This document shows, in pieces, positions 8,828-18,401 of a stretch of DNA of 64,000 nt (within the stretch, counting starts at the first letter, position 1; each line of letters opens with the position of its first letter). The position numbers and the translations under genes are program-made. Source of the stretch: Euborellia annulipes (lineage: Eukaryota > Arthropoda > Insecta > Dermaptera > Anisolabididae); the NCBI GenBank assembly GCA_023213315.1, contig JAKCPI010026372.1, positions 1 to 64,000 of the forward strand, written 5' to 3'. A model generated the notes under the pieces. It was not told where the DNA came from. It saw only the letters and a program-made list of their open reading frames with translations, and did not search any database.

Positions 8828-9970
8828 TTAAAAAAGAGCCTCTAAACGTAAGAATGTGCTGACAAAATGGTTGCGATCTTCGCGTTGGTCATTAAAGTAA
8901 TTTACATCTCCTTGAACAAAGAACCATTCACGTAAAACGGGTTGGCGCCATGAAACAAACGGCCCCCAACTGTTTAAACGTAAGTCGCTGTCGTTGTAAT
9001 AACCACTGGTATAAATACCATAGTTAAAACGGTTATTTGCAAAGAAATTATGCTCGCGGAAAGTCCGGTTTTCCCAAGCTAGATCATCGTCTTGGTCATC
9101 GGCATAGGTTAAGCTGAACTGATTCGATAAAAACGGTTGGTTTGGTCTGGCATGTGTGAGCTCAAGATTGGTCCGTAAGTAGTTTTCGCTGTCTATGCCG
9201 TAACGATAGATTTGCTCAGCATAAAATTTAAAATCATTACGTAATTGCCAATCTCTTGATGCTTTTAAACGAACGTAAATATCGTCTCCAGAACGAATAC
9301 CTAAGTCTGCATCTGTTTCAAAAGGCAGTCTTTTAGAAAAATTTGACCAGCGTAAAGCAATGGAACTGTTGTCATCTCGAGTTTGCTTACCATCTAACTT
9401 CTTATTTGAATCTTGATTCGGGTTCTGGTTAATATTGGCTGGGCTATTATCAAATTCGTTATCTAAAGAGTCATCACCAAAGACCACGCTTAGACGTTTT
9501 TCTAGAGTAGGTAGCTTAATCCTACCTCGAATTCTGGGCTTAATTTCAAAATTGTCATATTCATTCCAATAGTTATCGACCATTACACGAATGGTTGCTG
9601 TAGCAGGTTTCTGTGGGTCGACTTCACCAAACCAGTTATCAATTTTTTCAGAAGTACGATCGGCCCAATGACGAATATTCTTTTGTTTACGGTCAACCCA
9701 TGTTTGATCTTCTGTTTGTTCGGTAGGTGGAACAATCGGTTGATTAGACTGCTCTGGAAAAATGGTTGGGGTCGCATCTACCCAACGTGGGATCTGGTCT
9801 AATAGATTTTCATCTGTTGTAACTTCGGTTTGAACTCCAGATGACAAACCTTCTGCTTGCTGTTTTTGAGAGGAAGAGGTGGTTTCTGCATGAGTGATGC
9901 ACACTGAACCGAATCCAATAGTTATAAGTGCAAAAAGCTGCCGATAAGGTATTACGTGAAATATTTTCAT
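8828..9970 (-). CDS. Outer-membrane barrel-like protein, paralogue 2
   Basis: 380 residues, intact. Residues 1-28 form a signal peptide ending Thr-His-Ala-Glu. Residues about 30-150 are a hydrophilic Gln/Glu/Asp-rich region with several Trp. The rest is a likely barrel of alternating strands with Arg-Tyr-Gly-Ile, Tyr-Gly-Ile-Tyr-Thr-Ser-Gly and a C-terminal Leu-Glu-Ala-Leu-Phe. Length and layout suggest an N-terminal periplasmic arm plus a 10-14-stranded barrel. It sits upstream of its paralogue in the same direction, with 124 bases between them, so the pair is likely a duplication. No function can be assigned from the sequence. Confidence 0.7.
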   Translation of the reverse strand: MKIFHVIPYRQLFALITIGFGSVCITHAETTSSSQKQQAEGLSSGVQTEVTTDENLLDQIPRWVDATPTIFPEQSNQPIVPPTEQTEDQTWVDRKQKNIRHWADRTSEKIDNWFGEVDPQKPATATIRVMVDNYWNEYDNFEIKPRIRGRIKLPTLEKRLSVVFGDDSLDNEFDNSPANINQNPNQDSNKKLDGKQTRDDNSSIALRWSNFSKRLPFETDADLGIRSGDDIYVRLKASRDWQLRNDFKFYAEQIYRYGIDSENYLRTNLELTHARPNQPFLSNQFSLTYADDQDDDLAWENRTFREHNFFANNRFNYGIYTSGYYNDSDLRLNSWGPFVSWRQPVLREWFFVQGDVNYFNDQREDRNHFVSTFLRLEALF

Positions 9971-10117
9971 ATCTATCTTTATGTTTTGTTGTTGTTTTCA
10001 ATTTTGTTGATTTTTCTAATAAAATCAAGAGGACGACACAAAAGTTAAGTAAATTTAACTTTTTTACATATTTGAAATAATTTAAAGGGTTTAAGCTAGT
10101 GGCGATTATTTCTAACC
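9971..10117. other. Upstream region of the barrel gene with a perfect hairpin
   Basis: There is no gene from 9971 to 10329 (359 bases). AAAAGTTAA (10040-10048) pairs perfectly with TTAACTTTT (10055-10063), about 70 bases before the start at 9970, so it could be an operator or a leader hairpin. The dsbA-side terminator lies at 10118-10144. I see nothing convincing from 10145 to 10329. Confidence 0.4.
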
Positions 10118-10144
10118 AAAAAAAATCCCCCAATTAAGGGGGAT
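10118..10144 (-). terminator. Rho-independent terminator
   Basis: TCCCCC (10126-10131) pairs with GGGGGA (10138-10143). Read on the minus strand the stem is followed by eight T. It closes the DsbA-family gene, whose stop is about 185 bases upstream. Confidence 0.8.
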
Positions 10145-10329
10145 GATAGATCAAGGAAACTTCAAATTCCGATCATTAAACACATAAAAAACAGAACATT
10201 ACAGCGCGAATATTCTAAGCCGCAATGATAAACTGATTTTAAACAATTGGATAGTTCTTTTTTTAGAACGCTCTATTGCTAAAATGGTGATAAAACATAC
10301 GATTTAATCACACTTTCAATTGTGCTGAC

Positions 10330-11031
10330 TTATTTTTGTGGAATATCACATGATTCATCATTACAAACAGCCGCATCATCCTGCTCAACTTCTTCAGCAT
10401 TTGCTTTGAGCTGTGCTTGCTCTAAGACTTTTAAAAAGACTTCACGTGGTTGAGCACCTGCAAGTGCAATTCTTTGATCAAATACAAAAAATGGCACGCC
10501 AGTAACATTTAACTGCTCTTTCGCAATTTTTTCGTCATGACGAACAAAGTCAGATAGTTCATTTGTATCTAATACAAACTCAACTTCGGCATTATCAAGG
10601 CCAATACGAGAAGCAATTTCTTCTACAACTTCACGTTCACCAATTGCTAAACCTTCGGTCATATAAGCATGGAAGAAAGCTTCTTTTGCTTGGTTGCCTA
10701 GGCCTTTGCTTTGCGCAAGGTGGATAATACGGTGTGCATTGAAACTATTGCCAGAGTTGGCCTTTTGCCATTGGAAATCAATACCTTCAGAGGCAGCCAT
10801 GGCCGCAATATTGCGCTCCATTTCTTCCATCTCTTCATAGGTACGGCCATATTTTTTAGCCAAACGTTCTGTATTTGAAGTGTCATGTTTTGCTGGTGCA
10901 TCAGGATCTAATTCAAAGCTATGCCAGTGAATTTCAAGCTCAATACCTGCTTCAGCAGCTACATGTTCAAGGCGTTTTTTGCCGATATAACAGAAAGGAC
11001 AAACTACATCAGACCAGACATCAACACGCAT
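10330..11031 (-). CDS. DsbA-family oxidoreductase, FrnE-like
   Basis: 233 residues, no signal peptide, so cytoplasmic. The redox motif Cys-Pro-Phe-Cys is at residues 11-14, directly after the first strand, as in FrnE/2-hydroxychromene-2-carboxylate isomerase-like DsbA proteins. The helical insertion has Asn-Ser-Phe-Asn-Ala-His-Arg, and the cis-Pro loop is Val-Thr-Gly-Val-Pro-Phe-Phe-Val. The C-terminus is acidic and holds two further Cys (Val-Cys-Asn-Asp-Glu-Ser-Cys), an extension seen in some FrnE relatives that can bind metal or form a second redox pair. It is monocistronic with its own terminator. Confidence 0.88.
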   Translation of the reverse strand: MRVDVWSDVVCPFCYIGKKRLEHVAAEAGIELEIHWHSFELDPDAPAKHDTSNTERLAKKYGRTYEEMEEMERNIAAMAASEGIDFQWQKANSGNSFNAHRIIHLAQSKGLGNQAKEAFFHAYMTEGLAIGEREVVEEIASRIGLDNAEVEFVLDTNELSDFVRHDEKIAKEQLNVTGVPFFVFDQRIALAGAQPREVFLKVLEQAQLKANAEEVEQDDAAVCNDESCDIPQK

Positions 11032-11209
11032 GGGAGAATCTCATAAATTTTAATTACCCATCATAATAGGGATGATGTCCAAGGATTTAAAGCTTTGAAT
11101 AGCGAATAGAGTGTTGCGTATTGTGAAATAAATGGCATATAAAGAAGATATAAGCTCTATTTTATAACTATAAAGAGCAAAACTATAAGAAGGGAAATAG
11201 GAGGTGTGT

Positions 11210-11968
11210 ATGCGCCGAGTTTTGATTGCAATTGCAAGTCTGGTTGTTATCACGAGTATTATTTTTTTCACCTATCAACATATCAAACAGCAACAGGCCA
11301 AAGACAGTAGCCAAATGTTTGATGTGGTCATGACTGAAAAAATGAACCAGCTTTATGACCAAGCACAAGACTGGTCTAAACCCGTCCAGCTCGATATTCA
11401 CGACAAACGGTTGGCGGGACACTATAAACAAATTTCAGAATTTCTTTTAAGTTATTGGATTCAAAATATAAATGCACGTAATGAATATTTAAGAGAGTTA
11501 AAGGCGGCAAAATGGGATACTTTTTTAAATGTTGATCGTTTAGATATTGATAAAAAACAGAAGTATGTAGAAACAGAAAAAATGTTAACCGATGTTCGTA
11601 CAGCTTCAGATAAATATCAAACTCAATATGAAAAAATTCATAAAACCTTTTTAACGAAGGTTCAGGAATTATCTGTAGATGCAGAGATGAGACAACTGCT
11701 TGAAATGAAATTAGGTACTCAACAAAAAGCTGATAAAGATCATGCAATTTTTATGATTGAACTGCAAATTTTAGATAAAGCAGAAGAAATGTTTAAACTT
11801 CTAAAAAATTATGAATGGCAAAAGAAAGACCAGATGATTCTTTTTCATGAAAATGCTCAGGTCAAAAAGTTTAACCAGCTTTATCAAGATGTTTTAAAGC
11901 TGAATGCAAAAGTTGAAAAAATTAAGAAAAGGAACGTAGCTGCATTAGAAGGAGAATTAAAAGAATAA
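11210..11968 (+). CDS. Membrane-anchored coiled-coil protein of unknown function
   Basis: 252 residues. Residues 4-22 are one hydrophobic segment that acts as signal anchor (Arg-Arg before it, Gln-His-Ile-Lys after). The remainder is almost all helix-forming, Lys/Glu/Gln-rich, with heptad-like spacing and no Cys, so a periplasmic helical bundle or coiled coil is likely. AGGAGG at 11199-11204 lies five bases before ATG 11210, which decides the start against the in-frame GTG 11204. It converges on the MerR gene. I do not recognise a family. Confidence 0.7.
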   Translation: MRRVLIAIASLVVITSIIFFTYQHIKQQQAKDSSQMFDVVMTEKMNQLYDQAQDWSKPVQLDIHDKRLAGHYKQISEFLLSYWIQNINARNEYLRELKAAKWDTFLNVDRLDIDKKQKYVETEKMLTDVRTASDKYQTQYEKIHKTFLTKVQELSVDAEMRQLLEMKLGTQQKADKDHAIFMIELQILDKAEEMFKLLKNYEWQKKDQMILFHENAQVKKFNQLYQDVLKLNAKVEKIKKRNVAALEGELKE

Positions 11969-11989
11969 ATTGAACGTGAGCATCAAAAT

Positions 11990-12355
11990 TTATGGATTGG
12001 TGCTCTCAGCTTTTCCTTTAGTTAAAAAAGATTGTAATAAACTTTGAGAAGTTTGTAGTTTGATTAACTGCTCGGACACGTGCATGAGCTCAGTTTGTAG
12101 CTTTTCTTGAACTACTGAACATAGTGTAAATACGCGTTCATCTAAATCAAAACAAGGCAACAAAGCCTGAATGTCTTTTAGATTCATTCCTGCATCATTT
12201 AATATTTTAATTTTCTTAATATTTTCAATATCTTTTTGCGTATAACTTCGATAGTTGTTACTCGCCCGAAGAGGCTGTATCAGGCCTAAACTCTCATAAT
12301 AACGCAGCATACGGGGACTTACTTTTGTAAGCTCGGCAACTTTTGCAAGGTTCAT
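11990..12355 (-). CDS. MerR-family transcriptional regulator
   Basis: 121 residues. The N-terminal winged helix-turn-helix starts Ala-Lys-Val-Ala-Glu-Leu-Thr and continues Arg-Met-Leu-Arg-Tyr-Tyr-Glu-Ser-Leu-Gly-Leu-Ile, the classic MerR signature. A long dimerisation helix follows (residues about 75-110). Only one Cys pair-like element (Leu-Pro-Cys-Phe, Leu-Cys-Ser) is present and the C-terminal metal loop of CueR/ZntR is missing, so the ligand is unlikely to be a metal. ATG 12355 is preferred to an upstream in-frame start at 12385. It is divergent from the hydrolase gene, whose promoter it probably controls. Confidence 0.85.
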   Translation of the reverse strand: MNLAKVAELTKVSPRMLRYYESLGLIQPLRASNNYRSYTQKDIENIKKIKILNDAGMNLKDIQALLPCFDLDERVFTLCSVVQEKLQTELMHVSEQLIKLQTSQSLLQSFLTKGKAESTNP

Positions 12356-12363
12356 AAATAGGG

Positions 12364-12395
12364 TTGACCTTAACAGTGGTGTCATAGTTTAGCAT
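12364..12395 (+). promoter_or_regulatory. Candidate MerR-type promoter/operator
   Basis: TTGACC (-35, 12364-12369) and TAGCAT (-10, 12390-12395) are 20 bases apart, the overlong spacing typical of MerR-activated promoters. An imperfect dyad (ACCTTAACA, then TGTCATAGT) fills the spacer. It lies between the divergent MerR and hydrolase genes. Confidence 0.55.
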
Positions 12396-12425
12396 GTTTG
12401 TATCTTGCAAAATGGTACTTGTTCC

Positions 12426-13070
12426 ATGATTAGAAAACTCATTTTATTGGTGTTATTCGGATTAGTTTCATTCGTTGCAAATGCCAAAACAATTGAACTT
12501 CGGGAGAACAACATGCGTCAAATATTTGTACTTCATGGTTACTCTGCTTCTATAGATGATCACTGGTTTTTAGACCTAAAACATCAAATAGAAGATGAAT
12601 ATACAAACGTTACCTTAATTCCATTCCCAGATTCTGAACATCCAGATGTAGATGCGTGGCAGAAGGTTTTAGACCAACATATTCCTGTTGTAAATGAAAA
12701 TACCTATTTTGTTGCACACAGTTTAGGTGTGATTACTTTGCTGCACTTTTTGCAACGACATGATTATCAAAAGATTGGAGGAATGATTTTAGTATCTGGA
12801 TTTTCTGGTCCAATTTCAGATTTTTCTCCACTCGATGCTTATATAACAAAAAGCAAAGTTGATACGAATTACTTTCATGACATAAAGAAAAAACTTGTTT
12901 ATTTGTCTGATAATGATGATTTGGTTCCACCAAAACTTACGATTCAATTCGCTAAAGACATTGATGCGCCGTACATTACAGTACCTAATGGCGGGCATTT
13001 TTTAGGTAGGGAAGGTTATACGAAGTTTCCGCAAGTCGTGAATTCTTTAAAAGAGATGTTAGGGAAATAA
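12426..13070 (+). CDS. RBBP9/YdeN-type serine hydrolase, probably exported
   Basis: 214 residues from ATG 12426. Residues 1-20 look like a signal peptide ending Ala-Asn-Ala. The hydrolase core begins Phe-Val-Leu-His-Gly-Tyr-Ser. The nucleophile motif is Ala-His-Ser-Leu-Gly, the acid is in Asp-Asn-Asp-Asp-Leu-Val-Pro-Pro and the base in Gly-Gly-His-Phe. An internal ATG at 12513 has a much better ribosome binding site (GGGAG, 7 bases) and would give a cytosolic protein of usual RBBP9 length; both products are possible. The divergent MerR gene and the 20-base-spaced promoter suggest inducible expression. Substrate unknown. Confidence 0.8.
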   Translation: MIRKLILLVLFGLVSFVANAKTIELRENNMRQIFVLHGYSASIDDHWFLDLKHQIEDEYTNVTLIPFPDSEHPDVDAWQKVLDQHIPVVNENTYFVAHSLGVITLLHFLQRHDYQKIGGMILVSGFSGPISDFSPLDAYITKSKVDTNYFHDIKKKLVYLSDNDDLVPPKLTIQFAKDIDAPYITVPNGGHFLGREGYTKFPQVVNSLKEMLGK

Positions 13071-13072
13071 TA

Positions 13073-13102
13073 AAAATCCCCGTATTGATCGGGGATTTTA
13101 CT
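13073..13102. terminator. Bidirectional terminator
   Basis: The 10-bp stem AAAATCCCCG/CGGGGATTTT has a seven-base loop. It closes the hydrolase gene and can serve the converging lipoprotein gene (stop at 13137). Confidence 0.85.
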
Positions 13103-13136
13103 TTTTGAAAAATCATTGTTTTTCAGGGAGAGTTTA

Positions 13137-13853
13137 TTAAGGCTGGTAAATGATACCCATGACTTTCGCAGGTAAAGCGATAATATCGAAAGTTAAGGTA
13201 AACGGAAGCAGTGGTAAATTTGCTAGTTTCTCCTTAGTTGATAAGGGCACTTTTCCGCTTTTATCGTGAAGATATTTGATTCTGACGTGATATGGCTTAG
13301 ATAAAGGGGTTATTGTTTTAAGATTGTTTACAGGAGGATAAACAGTTCCTTCAAGATTAAGATCAAATTTATGTGATTCTAACTTTTCTGTGCAGTTACA
13401 CTGAACCACGCCATATTGTTTGAATAAAGTTAATTCCTTTTCATTCAGTTTTCCATTAGGTGGAGTGTAAGAAAATCTAATATGTCCGTTAAAATGGTTA
13501 CTGTTGGAAGCAGGTGCAATAAAATCCAGATCATTACTTATTTGAATATATTGTGGATTTAGCTGACTAATTAATTGAATGAAATCGTTACCGCCTTTAC
13601 TAATGACATAACTATATTTTTTACCTGCGATGACAATACTGTTCTCCAGTTCATTAGGGAGAGATATTGATGGCTTTCCGAATGCTATCACATCATCTTC
13701 AACTAAAGTGATCCATTCATGGCCTGACTCATATTTTGTAAATAGCTCTCATGTACTTTCACCAATAACGCGATTACTCGTACAACCAGTGAGAAATAAA
13801 CTGACTAGCAGGCAGCTCATGAGAATGTTCTGATTTAATATTTGAAAGTTCAT
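13137..13853 (-). pseudogene. Lipoprotein gene interrupted by an in-frame TGA
   Basis: A single uninterrupted frame of 239 codons runs from ATG 13853, except for TGA at codon 35 (plus-strand 13749-13751). The start encodes a signal peptide with a Leu-Thr-Gly-Cys lipobox (Cys 24). After the stop the frame continues for about 200 codons with good coding character, including a Cys-Asn-Cys pair and a C-terminal hydrophobic stretch (Leu-Pro-Phe-Thr-Leu-Thr-Phe). Unlike the other broken genes here there is no indel, so this is a substitution: a true nonsense mutation or a base-call error. An internal GTG at 13691 could only give a product without a signal. I do not recognise the family. Confidence 0.65.
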
Positions 13854-14132
13854 TATTTCTGTTGAATTCAATGGATGTATAAAAGTCTGACTATAAACAA
13901 AAGATCTTAATATTTAAATCTAACCGTATGATCTGACTTAGTCACATTCAGGCTAATTTCTAAAATATTTTTATAAAGTTCCTTACTATTACATTAAAAT
14001 TTTTGATTATATTTACCGTTTATCTGAGCCTTACTGAATCGAATTCGACTTTGTTGTAGCCTATTTATAGATACTTTTAATTTAATCATCATCTTTTAAT
14101 TTGAATAGGGTGAGTGATTTTTGGAGCAAGTT

Positions 14133-14624
14133 ATGAACTTTCTAAAACAATCAGCCTTCATTGCTGCATTTGCTTTTATGGGTTTACCGACTGTTCAAGC
14201 AGAAGAAGTGGCTACTTTACCAACAATTCGCGTTATGGCTGAATCTGAGCTACGTGAAGAGGTGGGATTTGTACCCTTCCAAGAAGATAAAAAAGTGCGT
14301 CAGACTTTGCAACACCGTGAGTATAAAATTCATAATGATATACAGAATGCTTTAGTCCCTGAAGGCATGACTACGGTAGATTATCAGCCAGTTATGGCAC
14401 AGCCCGATTTGTCTCAACTTTCTCCATTCTTACAACAATACATTTTAGCGGTAGCAGGTGGAATACAGTCTTCTGATCCAACCAATGGTATCTTTGAAAT
14501 GTTAAGACCTTTGAACATTAATCGAAGTAATGTCGATGCTTATCGCGAGGGTACGATGAAAGTAAACCTTAATGACCTCATAAATTTACAGCAGCAAATT
14601 CAAGACGGTTTAAAAGGCCGTTAA
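14133..14624 (+). CDS. Small exported protein with a TonB-box-like N-terminus
   Basis: 163 residues. A signal peptide (residues 1-24) ends Val-Gln-Ala-Glu. The mature start, Ala-Thr-Leu-Pro-Thr-Ile-Arg-Val-Met-Ala-Glu-Ser-Glu, resembles the TonB box of siderophore receptors (Leu-Pro-Thr-Ile-Val-Val-Thr-Ala), but no plug or barrel follows. The rest is hydrophilic and helical with no Cys. GGAG at 14122-14125 lies seven bases before ATG 14133 and decides the start against TTG 14121. It stands alone between two terminators. Function unknown. Confidence 0.7.
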   Translation: MNFLKQSAFIAAFAFMGLPTVQAEEVATLPTIRVMAESELREEVGFVPFQEDKKVRQTLQHREYKIHNDIQNALVPEGMTTVDYQPVMAQPDLSQLSPFLQQYILAVAGGIQSSDPTNGIFEMLRPLNINRSNVDAYREGTMKVNLNDLINLQQQIQDGLKGR

Positions 14625-14627
14625 AAT

Positions 14628-14657
14628 AAAAATCCCCGCATTGAGCGGGGATTTTTT
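14628..14657. terminator. Bidirectional terminator
   Basis: A perfect 12-bp stem (AAAAATCCCCGC with GCGGGGATTTTT) and a five-base loop separate the 14133 gene from the converging fadA. Confidence 0.92.
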
Positions 14658-14671
14658 TATCTTGGTCTTAA

Positions 14672-15844
<1,173 letters not shown>

Positions 15845-15856
15845 TCACGTTGCTCC

Positions 15857-18010
15857 TTAACCGTAGAATTTTTTGTTGTTAGCAGACATGTCACGCAACA
15901 TTTGTGGCGCTTCATAAGCCTTACCTAAGTGTGCATACTTGTCGCAAAGCGCAACATATTCAGCAACACCTGTTTGGTCGATATAACGACATGGACCACC
16001 ACGGAATGGAGGGAAACCTACACCCATAATCATTGCCATATCAGCTTCAGCTGCAGTTGCAACGATGTTGTCTTCTAAGCAACGAACTGTTTCGTTACAG
16101 AAAGCAAGCATCATGCGGTCAATGATTTCTTGATTATCAAACTCGCGTTTCTCACCAGTAACGAAAGGAGCAATGATTTCATACGCTGTTGGATCAACAG
16201 TTTTTGCTTTCTTGCCTTTCTTGTCGAGTTCGTATTTGTAGAAACCAACGTCATTCTTTTGACCAAGACGTTTAGCTTCGTACATTGCTTGGATTGAACC
16301 TTTGTAGTCTGGCTTCATGCGGTCTGGGAAACCTTCAGCCATTACTTCTGCACCGTGTACACCAGTGTCAATACCTACAACGTCAATGAGGTAAGCAGGA
16401 CCCATTGGCCAGCCAAACTTAGACATCACATTGTCAACTTGTTGGAAGTCTGCGCCGTCTTTTACAAGAAGGTCAAATGCACCAAAGTAAGGGAACAATA
16501 CACGGTTAACCAAGAACCCTGGGCAGTCATTTACAACGATTGGTGTTTTACCCATTTTTTGAGCAAGAACAACAGTAGTTGCAATCGCTTCTTCAGAAGT
16601 CTTTTCACCACGAATTACTTCTACAAGCGGCATCATGTGAACTGGGTTGAAGAAGTGCATACCTACAAAGTTTTCAGGACGTTGTAATGCTTTCGCTAAA
16701 CGTGTAATTGAAATTGTAGACGTGTTAGACGCAATGATCGTGTTTTCACGAACATGCTTTTCAGTGTCTGCAAGAACGATTTCTTTAACTTTTGGATTTT
16801 CGGTAACTGCTTCGATCACGATGTCGACTTCTTTAAACTCATCGTAGCTTAAAGTAGGACGGATACGGGCAAGCGTTTCACCCATTTGCACAGGTTTCAT
16901 TTTCTTACGTTCAACTTGTTTAGTTAACAAGCTGTTCGCTTCTGACATACCTAGTGCAAGTTGTGGGTTACCAATATCTTTCATGATAATTGGTGTGCCT
17001 TTGCTTGCCGCTTGATAAGCAATACCACCACCCATGATACCAGCGCCAAGTACAGCTGCTTGGTTTACAGGATGAGCACCTTTTTCATGTTTCTTAGCAG
17101 TTTTCTTAACAACTTGGTCATTGAGGAATAAACCAATCAATGCACCAGCTTGTGGCGTAATTGCTGCTTTAGCAAAACCCTCAGCTTCAGCTTTTAATGC
17201 TTCATCACGCGTAAGGCTTGCACCCGCTTGTAATGAATCAAGTAATAGTTTTGGAGCAGGGTATTGAGCCGGATTCGCTTTCGCAAGTACTGCACCTTTA
17301 GCTGTGTTGAACGCCATCATTTGTTCAAGCGGGTTCAATTTTACAGCATCAAGTTTTTCTTGACGTTTGGCTTTCCAGTTTAAACGACCAGAAATTGCTT
17401 GTTTAACTAAGTCTGTTGCAGCTTCCAGTAATTTATCAGCAGCTACAACCGCATCTACAGCACCATCTTTTAGTGCAGCAGCCGGTTTTTTAGGAGCAGC
17501 CATCGCCATCCATTCAACCGCGTTGTCGATACCGATAACACGGCTTAAACGTACGCTACCACCAAAACCTGGGTAAATACCAAGTTTAATTTCTGGTAAG
17601 CCAACCTGTGCAGTTTCTGACATCACTCGATAGTCACACACCAAACACATTTCAAAACCGCCACCTAACGCCATACCGTTAATAGCAACAACTTTTGGAA
17701 TATCTAAATCTTCAAAGCTATTGAAGATTTCGTGAACAGGCATAAGCCAGTCAACAATCGCTTTTTCACCTTGAGCGAAATTTTCACCAAACTCGGTAAT
17801 GTCTGCCCCAACAATAAATGTTGATTTGCCAGAGGTAACAACTAAGCCTTTAATATCATTATTTGCTTTTACCGCAGCAATAGCAGCTTGGAAATCTTCA
17901 ATTGTTGCACGGTTAAATTTATTGACCGACTCACCTTGTAAGTCAAAGCGGAATTCTGCAATTCCGTCCGAAAGCATTTGGACGGTAATGGCATTGCCAG
18001 CGTGGATCAT
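15857..18010 (-). CDS. fadB: Fatty-acid oxidation complex alpha subunit FadB
   Basis: 717 residues. The N-terminal crotonase domain (about 1-190) has the hydratase glutamates E120 (Gly-Gly-Gly-Phe-Glu-Met) and E140 (Gly-Leu-Pro-Glu-Ile-Lys-Leu-Gly). The 3-hydroxyacyl-CoA dehydrogenase part starts with the NAD motif Gly-Ala-Gly-Ile-Met-Gly-Gly-Gly at 322-329 and has His-Phe-Phe-Asn-Pro-Val. It hydrates enoyl-CoA and oxidises 3-hydroxyacyl-CoA, passing product to FadA. AAGGAG precedes the ATG. The upstream region has a perfect inverted repeat that may bind a fatty-acid-responsive regulator. Confidence 0.97.
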   Translation of the reverse strand: MIHAGNAITVQMLSDGIAEFRFDLQGESVNKFNRATIEDFQAAIAAVKANNDIKGLVVTSGKSTFIVGADITEFGENFAQGEKAIVDWLMPVHEIFNSFEDLDIPKVVAINGMALGGGFEMCLVCDYRVMSETAQVGLPEIKLGIYPGFGGSVRLSRVIGIDNAVEWMAMAAPKKPAAALKDGAVDAVVAADKLLEAATDLVKQAISGRLNWKAKRQEKLDAVKLNPLEQMMAFNTAKGAVLAKANPAQYPAPKLLLDSLQAGASLTRDEALKAEAEGFAKAAITPQAGALIGLFLNDQVVKKTAKKHEKGAHPVNQAAVLGAGIMGGGIAYQAASKGTPIIMKDIGNPQLALGMSEANSLLTKQVERKKMKPVQMGETLARIRPTLSYDEFKEVDIVIEAVTENPKVKEIVLADTEKHVRENTIIASNTSTISITRLAKALQRPENFVGMHFFNPVHMMPLVEVIRGEKTSEEAIATTVVLAQKMGKTPIVVNDCPGFLVNRVLFPYFGAFDLLVKDGADFQQVDNVMSKFGWPMGPAYLIDVVGIDTGVHGAEVMAEGFPDRMKPDYKGSIQAMYEAKRLGQKNDVGFYKYELDKKGKKAKTVDPTAYEIIAPFVTGEKREFDNQEIIDRMMLAFCNETVRCLEDNIVATAAEADMAMIMGVGFPPFRGGPCRYIDQTGVAEYVALCDKYAHLGKAYEAPQMLRDMSANNKKFYG

Positions 18011-18059
18011 GCCTGATCTCCTTGGTTTTGGAGGACTTCTAAGTTGATGTTATGAAGCG

Positions 18060-18080
18060 TGTGTACAGCTTCGGTACACA
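18060..18080. promoter_or_regulatory. Perfect 7-bp inverted repeat upstream of fadB
   Basis: TGTGTAC (18060-18066) and GTACACA (18074-18080) flank a seven-base centre, 50-70 bases before the fadB start. It does not match the known PsrA site (GAAACnnnnGTTTC). The rest of 18011-18401 (391 bases) holds no gene I can support. Confidence 0.35.
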
Positions 18081-18401
18081 TTTATGCTTCGCTAATCTTA
18101 CGATAACTATATCTAAAAAAAACCTGACAAGTTGTATCAAGCCGTGACGCAAGGGTCATCAAATTTTTTTTAACAACTTTCTTAAACTATATATATGAAA
18201 AATACATTTTTATTTAAAAGACTGCTTACTGGCAGGAGTTCAATATGAAATGAGAAAATCTAACAGATAATTAATTATTTTAATTTTGAACTGGTAATAA
18301 AAAATTAAGAGTATTTAAGAATTATTAGACAGAAAGTATTGTCTATTTTTTTATCTTTGGATAAACTTTGTGTTATAAAAATGTTCAATAAAGTATGTAT
18401 T

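Noticed and set aside
11969..11989. Terminator between the coiled-coil gene and merR
   Set aside because: Only a 5-bp GAGCA/TGCTC stem with a long loop and no T run is found.
16355..16847. Plus-strand frames across fadB
   Set aside because: Shadows of the minus-strand fadB frame, which is intact with full motifs.
18123..18160. Sigma-70 promoter for fadB on the minus strand
   Set aside because: A TTGTCA-like -35 is present, but no -10 element lies at 16-18 bases.
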